A DNA stretch of 64,000 nt from Marthasterias glacialis (lineage: Eukaryota > Echinodermata > Asteroidea > Forcipulatida > Asteriidae), in contig OU452230.1 of the NCBI GenBank assembly GCA_911728455.2, forward strand, positions 11,470,377 to 11,534,376, read 5' to 3'. Below the pieces are notes generated by a model. The model had not been told where the DNA came from and made no database searches. It worked only from the letters and a program-made list of their open reading frames with translations. The position numbers and the translations under genes are program-made. Below, in pieces: positions 34,601 through 46,100 of this stretch. Each line of letters starts with the position of its first letter. Within the stretch, counting starts at the first letter, position 1.

Positions 34601-37509
34601 TCGTCACTGTTTCATGCTGGAGTTTGTACTTGTGCAAGTCACGCCGTGTCACGTTTACTAGAACTGCACGAACATGTTTTGTGCTGAAACCCAACGTATT
34701 GCACATGTACGTAGTTATCCAAAATGGCAGACCTCCGATGTTACTGTAGAAATGTGACGTCAGTGAGAAGGGTCTTTTAAACAAAGCGTGAAACCCAGCT
34801 CATACTTCTTGCAAAAGAAAATGTAAAGCAAATTTCACGTCATATTACTATACTCGCAGCGAAGGTTTCGCAAGAGTTGAGCATAATTATTCAGTTCGTT
34901 TGCGTCACGTAAATTCGCTTTGCGTTCGCGTAGCACCGGTATGAACCGGGCTTAGAAATGTTGTGTGGGCCGTTCCGGTGTAAGCTCAAAATTAGTCATA
35001 AGCTACAAGGGCACAAACACCAATATTCTCCGTGTTAAAAGGGTGGATCAAGTGCAGAAAATACAGTCTGTAAAACCGATTTCCTCCCTTACCCATTCCA
35101 GATAACTTCGGAAGTTTCGTTTTGGCGTTATGAACCCATAGCCAGGCGTTAAATGTGTAGCCAACACGCACTTTTATGACAACGTACGCACGTGACCATG
35201 GTGTAAACGCGGGTGTATTGAGGCCGGTTTTGATGATTTCTTTTAAAATACGTTTCAGAGGAGAGTTCGATATTTTCATTCATAGATTATCAGGCTATAA
35301 ACAAAGTGAAATCTATAAATAATTGCGGTCATAGAATTAGCGTACTAACTGACACGTCCACTCATTAAAACAGTTACAAAAAGAACTTGTCGGTATGATT
35401 TGGCTTTTGCCTAATACTGTATTTAATGCTTCCGGATTCCTGTGGTGGAAAAAGGCACGCAGGCACGTTCGTAGGATTCGAACCACCGACCTTCCGCATT
35501 ATAGACTGGATGTCTTGACAGCTAGACTACCGAGCGCAAGGAGAGGCAAGTTTTATTCCCCGCGGTGTAGGACAAAACTGAATTTAATCATACTGTTATT
35601 TCACCGATGAAATAATCAAAATCACTTGTACATACCTTGGTTAGCCTCACATCGGTCCACGACAACATTCATGCACGGGAAAACATCTACGATAAGATCG
35701 TACAGTCGTCGATCGTAGTTCATCAGTGCGTCTCGCGTACAGATGCTGTTGTGAATATTGTCCACAAAACTTCGACACACCTGAACGTTAAAGAACGCCT
35801 GAACACCTTCCGCAAAATACTCAGTAACCTTTGAGATGGCGTACGTGTTTTGCCAGAGATTCTCTGCTTTGGCCATGTTGTATGCGTTCGTTAGGTCTGA
35901 CTGGAAGGTCGAGCTGATCCAGTTCATTGAGATCAGATTGATTGCATGTGCGAATTCATGAATCAGGATATCCTCTTCAAACCAGCGATCATACACAATT
36001 GACTTACACATGAGATTCTCCTCGGCGTTTGTGGTAATTGGAATGCTAGGTATACCGCCTAATCCACGTGCCCGGTCATCGTATATGTTGCTGTCTAGGT
36101 GGCTGTGTTCCGGTATTTGAGTTGTGCGTTCCGTTTCAGCAATTACCCCGACCCGGCCGTACTGGTCAAACATTGCATCCCTAACGTCCTTACGATCCGC
36201 TAGAAGAAATCTAACCGTGTAGCATGCACGGACCAGGGCCTCATCCTGACTTACATTTGAAGATATAACAGGAATACCATAGGCATGGGTGTACTTCTGA
36301 TAGAACATGTCCAAGGGAAAATCGTCACGGATATCTTCGGGTAGCGAGATGACGGTCTCGCAGGCCCAGGTATCGAGCGAGATCCCCCGGCCGGTCCTGC
36401 GTACCGCACGGTGGTGAACACCAGGCTGGTGAAACGCGATGTCCACATCTGTAAATGAATTATTAAGCATTTGGAAGTCATTATGGCTCGCCACGTGGTA
36501 TTGTTGAACAATTTTTTTACTGTCTATGATCACTTATAAGATTTAAAAAGTATGTTCTTAAAACGACTGTTTTCCAATCCAAACGTAATCAAACCGTGTC
36601 TTCCAGGAAACACTGTCTTCATTTATTTTTTGTAAAATGGGAAAAATTATTCGTAGTTGGTATTCAGTTATAAATTGTGATCGCAGTATTCACAAAAAAA
36701 ATCGTTTACCTTTTGGTAATTCAACCAGTTTTTGTGGTAACGAACAAGGGCTGCCTGTATTTTTACCCCAACTAATAATGCTAATGCGTATGATTTGTGA
36801 TTGATATGAACTAAGTGCGTAAAATATGACGTTTTGCAACGCCATATGCAGCCATGAAACTTACTTTTTGCAAACTGGAAATCACTCTTATCCTTATGGT
36901 TGAGATAAGGCACAGATTTGTTTATTAGTTTGCCTTTGATAGTTTCGGTTATGTGGCGTGTCGTGGCCGAGCAGTCATTGCACTGGGCTCGGGCTCTGGT
37001 GGTCTGATCAGCAGAGTGTGGGTTCGAATCCCGGTCTTGACACTTGTGTCCTTAAGCAAGACCGTGCGTTGTGTAATGCATGTAAAAGAACCCAGTTACA
37101 CTTATCGGCAAGAGAAGGGGTTTGCCCCGGTGTTTCTCCCAGTGGCTGCTGATTGTGCCGCAGCATTTTGAAAACCCTTATAAGATGCTATACATAGACG
37201 GTTTCACGATGTCATTGACTTCAAAAACCTGTCTTCAAAATAATACAATATTAAAAAGCGCCTTGAGTACTAATTGTTGGTAGATACATGCGCTATGAAG
37301 ACTCCGGTATTGTGTAAGAATGAACAATTTTCATTCCCAAAGTATTTTGATAGATGTACCGGTAACATTTAATGGTTATTTAATAGCTTAAACATTTCCC
37401 TACCATAAACACAGTTCAGATGGAGTAGAGGGGGCGGAAGACACTTCCCACCCGGAAGAATCCAACTCGCTGTAATGAAGACAATTGCTGCTCCAGCCAA
37501 GAAATTCAT
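31636..37509 (-). CDS. P3: membrane metallopeptidase-like protein with long mucin domain (647 aa, 4 exons)
   Basis: Exons: 37404-37509 (signal peptide, 35 aa), 35636-36448 (peptidase), 33545-34417 (mucin), 31636-31787 (membrane helix and stop); 1944 bp, all junctions phase 1. HEFAH lies at 199-203 and the TEYFAE motif at 244-249. Residues 307-597 are mostly Thr, Ser, Asp and Val and include about four 36-residue repeats, expected to be heavily O-glycosylated. A helix at about 608-631 is followed by a short basic tail. The 5' half of the peptidase exon is almost identical to P1 and the 3' half to P4. The open frame on the opposite strand of the mucin exon is a composition artefact. Start chosen because it begins a signal peptide and lies 79 bp below a TATAAAA. 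Confidence 0.87.
31788..33544 (-). other. P3 intron 3
   Basis: Contains a family C MITE at 32607-32798. A short minus-strand frame at 32916-33128 has no recognisable domain. No extra exon was identified. Confidence 0.45.
32607..32798. mobile_element. MITE family C, copy in P3 intron 3
   Basis: Left end GGGCTCTATTTCATAAAGCT and right end AGCCGTATGAAATTGAGC, inverted. Interior CTTAGCAAATGG-type blocks. Confidence 0.6.
33741..34180 (-). repeat. Coding tandem repeat of the P3 mucin domain
   Basis: Unit starts at 33741, 33849, 33957 and 34068 give spacings of 108, 108 and 111 bp (36-37 residues). The first two copies are nearly identical. Units contain TTFQDTSTS and TMNTLDTVTS motifs. Confidence 0.9.
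34418..35635 (-). other. P3 intron 2 with tRNA-like repeat
   Basis: A tRNA-like segment lies at 35451-35545 on the minus strand. No further exon found. Confidence 0.45.
35451..35545 (-). repeat. tRNA-derived SINE-like fragment
   Basis: On the minus strand an A-box-like GCTCGGTAGTCTAGC is followed by a B box GGTGGTTCGAATCC at tRNA spacing, but no clean cloverleaf closes, so it is treated as a SINE head rather than a tRNA gene. Confidence 0.5.
36955..37302 (+). mobile_element. tRNA-Leu-derived SINE in P3 intron 1
   Basis: Begins GTGTCGTGGCCGAG, with a B box GGGTTCGAATCCC and a body containing TAAAAGAACCCAGT and GCCCCGGTGTTTCT. Compared with 48421-48849 it lacks about 50 bp after the tRNA-like head. 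It occupies the same intron as the P4 copy. Confidence 0.8.
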
Positions 37510-37587
37510 CGTTATTTTTTGCTCAATGTTGCGGTCACCTCCGTACGTCAGTTGGTACCTTGCAAATGCTAGTTTACTACTCCGTGG

Positions 37588-37594
37588 TTTTATA
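37588..37594 (-). promoter_or_regulatory. TATA box of P3
   Basis: TATAAAA on the minus strand, 79 bp upstream of the P3 start codon. P2 has no clear equivalent; P4 has only weak AT-rich candidates (49003-49012 and 49076-49082). Confidence 0.5.
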
Positions 37595-38019
37595 ATATAG
37601 GTGCACCTTTTAATGTACTTTTGGACAGCCCCGGGAATCAACTTGTAATTATTTATAGGGTCTATAAAATGGTTTGCGCATGTGCGAAAGTGATAGCTCT
37701 ATTGTACTTTTATAAAAAAAAAAAAAAAGAACCATAAAAATGTACATAAAATGAAGCATTTTGACATTGCAAGCCTCTCTTCGGTTTGGGAATATAGGAA
37801 TATTCACTTCACTGTCGTTTATGATCTATAAGGGATTTACTGCAACACTTCTAACTGTGCTATGTTGTATTATTATTTTTTACGACACCCTTCGTTTTAT
37901 TGTTAAAACAATTCGTCTAGTTTAAGCTAGTCGTGCTAGTTATTCGGGTACAGTGTTGATTCATTTTGTACAAAACTTCGTCGGCTCATACTAAGAGCAG
38001 TGAGGACTTATAAGACTTT

Positions 38020-38130
38020 AGAAAGACCCAGTCGGCTCCGAGCAGAGAGGAGGACTTATAAGATCGAGACATACATGCACATTAGTGTATATAAGTCCTC
38101 TCTTCTCTAAGGCGACTGGGTCTTTTTAGG
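38020..38130. repeat. Inverted repeat
   Basis: AAAGACCCAGTCGGCTCCGA with downstream GAGGAGGACTTATAAG pairs with TATAAGTCCTCTCTTCTC and CGACTGGGTCTTT. Probably a small foldback element. Confidence 0.65.
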
Positions 38131-39564
38131 TCTTCTTTTCTGCTGGTCTTTCTATGTCTTATAAGTCCCTTCTGCTCTGAGTCAACGACTTGTGGCCTGA
38201 GAGTGGATACTGTAGGGCTACACTCTATCATTGTCCATAAATAAAAGCATACTGTGTACGGTGTAATGGACGTCGTGTAGCTGTGACGTATTACCCTTTT
38301 GTGGTGATGAATACTAGCTCTTATTATGCGATAGTATAATTATAATGAAATGTTTGGACATCAATCGATTGAGTTTGATATTGTATCCGCCCTTTTTTGG
38401 TGCCTCCCTTACTGTGAGCGCACTGCTACATCTTTTTTGATAGTAGTTAAAAATTACAGAGAAGTGGGAACAACTAGCCTGTAGGTGTATAAGCACCAAT
38501 GATCTATTGAAGAAGCCCCCGGGACATAGTTGACTTTCAGGTAAAAGTGCAAAAACCTCCTGATGACAATTCCCTGGCATTGTCACGTACTTCTTCAAGC
38601 CAGAGTGATCGGTTATTCGATGGTGAACTTGCATTAGTTGTTTCCGATGTATAATTGGTTTCTTTGTTATTGTGGCGATAACGCTCAACTTTGGGCGGCG
38701 TTAAAGGGTACTAAAGTCGTTTGGGACCCCCCCCCCCCCGGTAAATACAGACCCAGATTAAAAATCCTTATCATGCACGTATACATGTTTATATGTAAAA
38801 CCCTTCTACTATCTTTCATAATATTGCGATAAAGCTTTTAAAGACCAATGGCCAACAACTATTCATATTGCATCCTGGGAGAGCGGATGGTAGGTGCATG
38901 TAAATGCATCGTCATGCGCACTGACACTGTTTGCACACTATAAACCAATGCCTTCCCCCCGATGTAACATTAAAGGTGTGAGAGAATAATGAAATAAAAT
39001 ACAACTAGAAATGTAGTGTTTGTAGTGTTCGGGTTTTGTGAAAAGCAGGTAAACAATAAATTCTAAACAAATGAAATGTTTCAACATGAGAAAAAACATT
39101 AAGTAGAGCTGTATACAATATATGCTGTTGACGGTAATTGAAATAGTTATTTGGTCTATTAGCAGTTAAATCAACGAAAATATATAAATATGAATTTTCC
39201 CCACTGCTGAATCACTACTTATACACAACGGTATTCCGATTTCAATAAAAAAAGTGCAAGTTTTTAAGACAATAATTTATTAAATACACAGCAAATAGTA
39301 TAAAAAGTCTTTATTTGAAAACTCTAATCCATTTACAAATAGTTACAAAATATATGTGACCAATGCATTGAAAAATACATGATTTTTGATATGCGTTTCA
39401 AAAACTTTGCCCTTTAATACAGCTGTGGTGTAACCTGAAAAAAAAGATTCGTCTCTGAGTTTCAAGTCATTTATATGAATGTAATGTATCTGTTAAACAG
39501 CTTTTCACGCTTGGTAAGTACTTGAATGTTAATTTCACAATTGTTTGGAGATATTTACAGATAA

Positions 39565-39808
39565 TAGAGAGGTTAAGCTACACGTTTTCATGTAACGCGT
39601 ACGTGTAACGCGTAAGTTTCTTTTACTGTTTCGGTATAGCAATCTGCAAGAGATCTCTTGGGTACGTCACCGCAGATTGCCCATGCGCTGGCCAGACCAT
39701 AGACGTATTGTCCATACATGTCGAGCTATTTTATCATTCGATATTATGGCCTAACGTACGCGTCACACGTAGGCGTTACGCAAAAGCGTGTGGCTTAACC
39801 TCTCTACT
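39565..39808. mobile_element. MITE with ~50-bp inverted ends
   Basis: The left end TAGAGAGGTTAAGCTACACG is mirrored by CGTGTGGCTTAACCTCTCTA. The arms continue with GTAACGCGTACGTGTAACGC. No coding capacity. Confidence 0.75.
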
Positions 39809-40079
39809 ATATTGACCCCTTGCACGCACGTCACACGCGGTGACCTTACGGGGTAAGCAAGTAAACGCCGCATGCCTCAAATTCACACTCACTATATAAC
39901 ACACAGGGACATTGCCTTCCAAAATGGCGCCATCAAAATTATTGTGATGCCTGACGTCAGGTTTATTGGGTCAATACAGCTAAGTTGAGTCTACTATTAA
40001 ACGCCAAAAAATGTAAATGAGAACCATCAGATATTGGTGTTATCCTTAAGCTTGCGGTACAACCCTGTGTAAATCTCTA

Positions 40080-40320
40080 ACTGGAGGAGTTTTATATATC
40101 GCCGTACTATTGCCTTTATCGCTGTACTGTGATATATCGCAATAAAACACGGTGTTATAACACAGGAAAACACGGCGATATATCGCAAAAAAAAAAAAAA
40201 AAAATACCTGCGATATAACGCAATAAAACGGCGATATAACGCAATAGTACGGCAATATTACAAGGAAATACCGGTTGTACGGTGATATATCGCAGCACAC
40301 GGCAATAAAACGCCGTAAAA
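40080..40320. repeat. GCGATATATCGC-type degenerate palindrome array
   Basis: Irregular repetition of CGGCGATAT, ATATCGC and GCAATAAAACG words over about 240 bp, with an A18 run in the middle. No open frame of interest. Confidence 0.6.
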
Positions 40321-40989
40321 ACAATAGGTTCTCTACGATTGGCGAAAAAATATGAGCCACCGTAGATTTGGTGTTGAAAAGAGCCTTGTTGTGGTCCAAG
40401 TCGAAAAGTATACCCTGGTTGTCTCTAGGAGAAAACACTTAACCGATATGTAGACTCTGCAGTGGCGCTGACCCTTGTCTTCTGTAGCATGAAATTTAAA
40501 AAAAAAATGAAAGTGTTTAGAAAGGCAGCGTCGAATTCCGTCAAAACACGTCTTGTCGATGTTCTTGGCCCCCGTCCGATAAAAACTATCCGCTAAGGGA
40601 TTGTTTTTCTTCCGAAACCGGTGCGGATGGTTCAAATGCATCGACTTCTCTGAAGCCTCAAGCACATGGGCCATTAGTTGCATTACCGGTACATTATGTT
40701 CAAACGGACCAGCTAAACGAAAGCCAAAAGTGGTGACTATAGCCTCAATAAGGGGACCTCCCGTTAAATCCACCAATCTTTACCGTTTCAAAAAACTAAT
40801 GTAATGGCAACGTGTTCATGCACGGTTTGCTGGGAAACCATTACGGACTAGCTGTAATGTCATTGTAATTAAACCAAGATGATATCTCATATCTGCATCG
40901 GGGATGAAGACTATTATTTCGGTTCTTAACCCAATCGATGTGCCATGAACACTTGTCGAGTACTGCCTGTAAAAAGCCACGGGCATACT

Positions 40990-41070
40990 ACTTGGGTGGG
41001 ATTCGAACCCACGTCCCCGCATTTTTTTCTAGAGCAGATATCTTAACCACTATACCACCGTGCGTGACCG
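40990..41070 (-). repeat. tRNA-like SINE fragment
   Basis: On the minus strand, TGGTATAGTGGTTAAG (A box) and GGGTTCGAATCCCACCC (B box). An A-rich insertion lies in the anticodon arm, arguing against a working tRNA gene. Confidence 0.5.
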
Positions 41071-41462
41071 TTAACGAGAGGCAAGTCCAAATAGAGAACT
41101 TAGAATTTGGGCGGCTAATCATCCCTACTGGCAGCTGAAATGCGGAATTGCGAAGGATGCGGGTGACACGTGCTGGCATGCAAGGGTGCCTCGACCCATG
41201 ACCACGGAGATCGAAAGTGTTTTATTGTAAAACATGTAACTAGCAGCAGGTTACCATAACAATTTCATAGTATAATAATTGCATCGGGGATAAAGAATAC
41301 TGGTATTAGGCCTATAGTGTTATTTTTGACTGCATACACCAATGTGTGTTAAGCAGTATACTACGCAGTGCTCTCCCGAGTCATTCAGAGAAAGGTGACA
41401 CCCTACTACTTTAACGGAGATCATCATTAAAGTATCTAGGCCCAATACTCTTTTCTTTAATA

Positions 41463-41519
41463 CAAACAAACATAAAACAAACAAATAAACAAACAAACAA
41501 ACAAACAACCCAACAAAAA
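41463..41519 (-). repeat. (TTTG)n tract downstream of P4 stop
   Basis: CAAA repeats on the plus strand, preceded on the minus strand by an A-rich run on the complementary side; paralogous in position to the tract near P3. Confidence 0.75.
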
Positions 41520-41560
41520 AAAAAAAAAAAAAAACAGAAACAACCCAAAAGACTCACTAA

Positions 41561-42250
41561 TTATGATGAGCTTGTTACTTTCGCTTTCGCCATATTATGC
41601 TTGTGAGCACATATTAATCCAACCACCGCGACAACAACAACAGTGGGCACAGTCACACCGGCGGCAACCTTAACTGCATGATTTGGTGGTCCATCCGTTG
41701 ATGCCACTGAAACGAAACAACGACATTGAAATCAAACGGGTTAACAGGTGTTTTGTTTGACCGCTAAAGTCTTGGTAATCTCCCGATCCCCCGTCATTTC
41801 GTTTAAGGCCACCATTTTCTTTAAAGAAAAAAGTCAATATTTTCTTTTTTACACGGATAATCAACACCCGCAATGTCGAATATTCCTTTTATTATTACCT
41901 TGGTCTGCACATATTCTTATTTCATTCACATTCTAAATATTATATATTTGAAATATTTTACCCTCCTTCTTTAGAGAGCAGGCCATTGATTCTACTGTAT
42001 GAAACTATCACATATATTACGCCCCTAAGGTTTGTTTGTTTGTTTATATTTTCCTCCTATTTATGTTCTCTGGTGTGGTGTTGTTTTTGTTTCATCACAT
42101 TTAAAAAAAAATTTATTGTCTTTTTATTTAATTACTGAAAAGACATTGCTTGTTTAGATGTTCGCTTTTGGGAAATCCACCAGGTTTCGGTTTGTTTTTG
42201 ATTTCGTTTTACTTTTTCGTTTTTAAAGCCCGATAAAATAAATGAATGCA

Positions 42251-42285
<35 letters not shown>

Positions 42286-43004
42286 ATGAATATATTCTAT
42301 ACAACTTTTTTTGAAGAGCGCCATATTTGTCTTTTTTAAGGGTATATATCAAAAGCAGCAACAGGTACTTTGTTGATTTGAATTGTGTTGGTGTTGCCAT
42401 GGAGCAGTAAACTATATAAAGCTACACAGCGCTATAGTAGTAAAATGTGTGACCGACAAAATCCTCTTGGAATTGAAAAGAGATTAGCCTACAGGCGCCA
42501 TAAAATCAAGAAGAGACGCTTCAACCAAATGTCACATTGTCTACGACTCGTTTCGGAGACCCAATTTAAAACACGAAGTAGGCCACTGCACGTCAATATT
42601 CTGCATGGTTTATCGATACGTCATTGAATTAGTACATAGAGCAAAATATCACCTAGGAGACAGCGTTGCGATACATCCTGTAAATAATATCAACCATGCA
42701 TTGAGTCGCCTTCCCACTCAGCAATAAAATGCAGTGTTAGATCAAACCCAACGACTTGGGCAATAAAAACTGTGATGCCCTCATGGGGACAATGCATTTT
42801 GAAAATTTGATGATCACGGCAACTATTTGATCATATTGTTGTTTGCGATTTGTGATGTACCTTTATGGCTACCATGGAATCATGCAGTTATTACTGCGAG
42901 CCGGTATAATACAAGGTCATTATTATTTTGGTGTTTGGATATCATTAGTTAAAGGGAGAGTACTTTTCTTGAAAAGGATGTTAGTTGTTATCCCTCTTGA
43001 AAAA

Positions 43005-43103
<99 letters not shown>

Positions 43104-46100
43104 ATGAAATCAAAAAAAAAAAAGAAAAAAAGAAGAAAAAAAGAGAGAGAGTATATAATCAACCTGTAAATTGCATTACATCAAAATAGGTGGTCACGTT
43201 ATGGGGAAAGAGAGATGGGTGGAGGAGAAAAAAACGTTTAATTTTATCCGAGTTTATTTCTAGTGTGAAAATGGATTGAAATAAGAAACGGTAATTTGCA
43301 GGGTTTTCATATGCCATTTCCTTTAACTTTGACACGGTGGCATAGCTGGGGTGGTTTTTCACTTGGTTAAAAAAAAAACACCGAAATTTACTTGTTTGTG
43401 TTGTTTTGCGGGGCATGATTTTCACAAAATTTAAGTTCATTTTTAAATTTTCAAAAGGATCGCGTGTATCTGTTTACTTTTATATTATTATAGTTTTTGT
43501 TTTAATTTGTGGTTTTAAATGTTCTTGTTTTATAAACCTTAAAACAGAACAGTGCATTTTTTTTCCAAAGAACTAAAGATAAAGGTATGATTTATTTAAT
43601 TTACCTTTTAACAAAGCTTTCTAACGTTGCCAGACTACAGTTGAAACTTTGCCAAATTTAGAACGATGATGGTGCTACTGAATAACGGCCGATCAATAGC
43701 AAATGTTTAGGGGTGTACGGGCAAAGCCTTATAGGGGCAGAATAACGAACACAAAGCCTTCCGTGACATGCGGTCCGGGCCCGCTTAAGGGCACTGAACA
43801 AAGTTTTAGCTTCTGGATGATCTCCAGTAGCGTTTTCAGGACAACAGGCAACAAGGGAATTGAGCTTCCGACTTTCAGAAAAATGTATGATTTTTTTTTT
43901 TTAAATACTACTTTCAAAGTTCTATGGGCATTCATACATGCCTGATTGGTGCCCCAACGTGTGATGACTATTTCAATGTCAAACTCGAACATGAGCGGTC
44001 AAATTATCACATGCAGTATATCGCTCCGGGCGCATGGGGGCGGCTTGCTGACTTGGATAACATGGGTAATGGTAAAACACCAATATCCGCACTTAATATG
44101 AACCAGCATAATACATGAAAAAATAAACCTGTGAAGATTTAAGCTCAATCGGTCATCGGAGTCACGAGAAAATAGTGAAAAGAAAGGAAAAAACTTATTA
44201 TAGGTTTTCCCGGCCAATTTCAACATAAATCCATTCAAGTTAATACCCGGGTCATTCAATTTCGCTTGAAAATAAATCCTCGGGTACATCAACATTCAAC
44301 AGTTAAAAAGAGTCATTCAATTTCGACACTTGAGCATTCATTCGACAAATAAAATCATTCAATTTAAAATGGTCACTTAGTTCATTCTATTTCGTCAAAG
44401 ACAGCAGGAACGGGCTGGTTGACTATTCATTTTCGTCAACTGGCAAACATTTTAAGAATGTTTGCATTCAAATTCGTTTCTTCGGTATGCCCTTTCTGGT
44501 TCGTATTTGCCTATAAAGTTAGGATTATGAGGGGAATTCATTTCTACAATGTGAAGCAAAAAATGATGGCTGCCCGTGGTCATTACGAAAATCGAGCACC
44601 GTAGTAGAGGAAGGCTGATTGAAGTATTCGAGTTAATTTGCAAGGTCTAAACATTAACGAATAAAGAAGATGACAAAAAGTGAATTTAAGACCAAAGCAA
44701 AACATTTACATTGTAAGCAAATGCAATCAAAATATTGTTTATTGTTTTTATACTCGATGCCATAAAACATAACTTGAAATTTAATTGTTCTTAGACACAT
44801 TTTAAAGTTTAATCACGGGGTACGCTTTAAAAGTTTTTGATTAAAACTTACTCCATTCGATTGAAACTAGGGACAAAATGCAAAATGTTTGACCCTGGCT
44901 TCAATAAAAAAAAAGTGATCTTCAATCTAATTAGAGTGATTTTCAATCTAATTTTTTAGTGTGTAACGGAAGTAAAAGCAAAACATTTGCAATTAAGATC
45001 AAATATAAGAATTGAATTAAAATCTCATAAGACAGATTATCCACGCAACTGCCGAAAAAAAGAACATTATCGCTTATTTTAAACGCAAGCATAAGCCGTA
45101 TCAAACTCATGTTGAATTTGAATGCTCAAAATGTTGAAATCCGTTACCCATAAACGAAAAAGAAACGAACATTAGGTGAGAAACTGCAGAGCGCTTCGAT
45201 GACTCTGAATTTGATTGCACCTATTGGGAAAAGGTGGTGGATATTCAACACAAGAATGGCGATCTTGTAATCTTGAATGCCTATAAACGAAATAGAATGA
45301 AAAGAAAGGGATCCTGAGTGCACGAAAACGAAATTGAATGCAATAATGCTGAAAGAGAAACCCTAGTTTGACTGAATTAGAGAAATCGCGTTAAATTGAA
45401 AGCGCAATAATGAATTTGAATTATATTTTGCTGAATTTGGCCGGGAAAACCTATATTATGTTTTCACTGTTTTAAAGCATCGAGTTTTGGTCTCGCGAGA
45501 TCAAAACTAATCGTATTACTCATTTCTCAAACACCATAGCATTTTAGACAAAACGTTTCGAGAGAAGTTTTCAAAGATGACCATCTTTATACCATGTAAG
45601 TTATGTGTAAATCCATGTAAGTTATGTGAACACATTTTTTGTCAACCTACTATTGTTCAAACCCTTTAATGTGTAAAAAAAAAATGCATTTTTAATTTAT
45701 CCTTCGGTCCAATGTATCTCATAAAAGCAAACATCCAACGTTTTGTAAATTACAAAGCGACATGAAGAACGAGCTGTTAGATCTCAGGGGAGAAAATGGA
45801 TCGAAACTGAGGGAATCGGGGGGGGGGATGGTTTTCAGACCAGGACAGTACAAAAACAGAAAGAATACGTTTTGGGTTATTTTTCTGATTGAAGACATTT
45901 TTGAGTGGACAGTCGGAATAGAATCTCTTTTCAAAAAGTAATGTTCCGTACTTGAACAAAATGCTTCATTTTCATTTTTGTTTATTATGCTGCCTATACT
46001 GTACACAATTAGTAGAAGGAAAAAAATACGAACACACTGTTTATATAATAGTGAGGTGAAATTGTCGGATAATTTTGCAGTTTGAATTATGTGATGTCAG

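Larger units (their letters stand above)
37595..41560. other. Intergenic stretch between P3 and P4
   Basis: No gene recognised. Contains inverted repeats at 38020-38130, a C run at about 38729, a MITE at 39565-39808, GCGATATATCGC-rich DNA at 40080-40320, a tRNA-like fragment at 40990-41070 and the (TTTG)n tract after P4. Minus-strand ATTAAA at 41456-41461 or AATAAA at 41221-41226 could end P4. Confidence 0.45.

Noticed and set aside
42999-43105. FIYL-repeat frame over an AAAT microsatellite
   Set aside because: Translation of a simple repeat.
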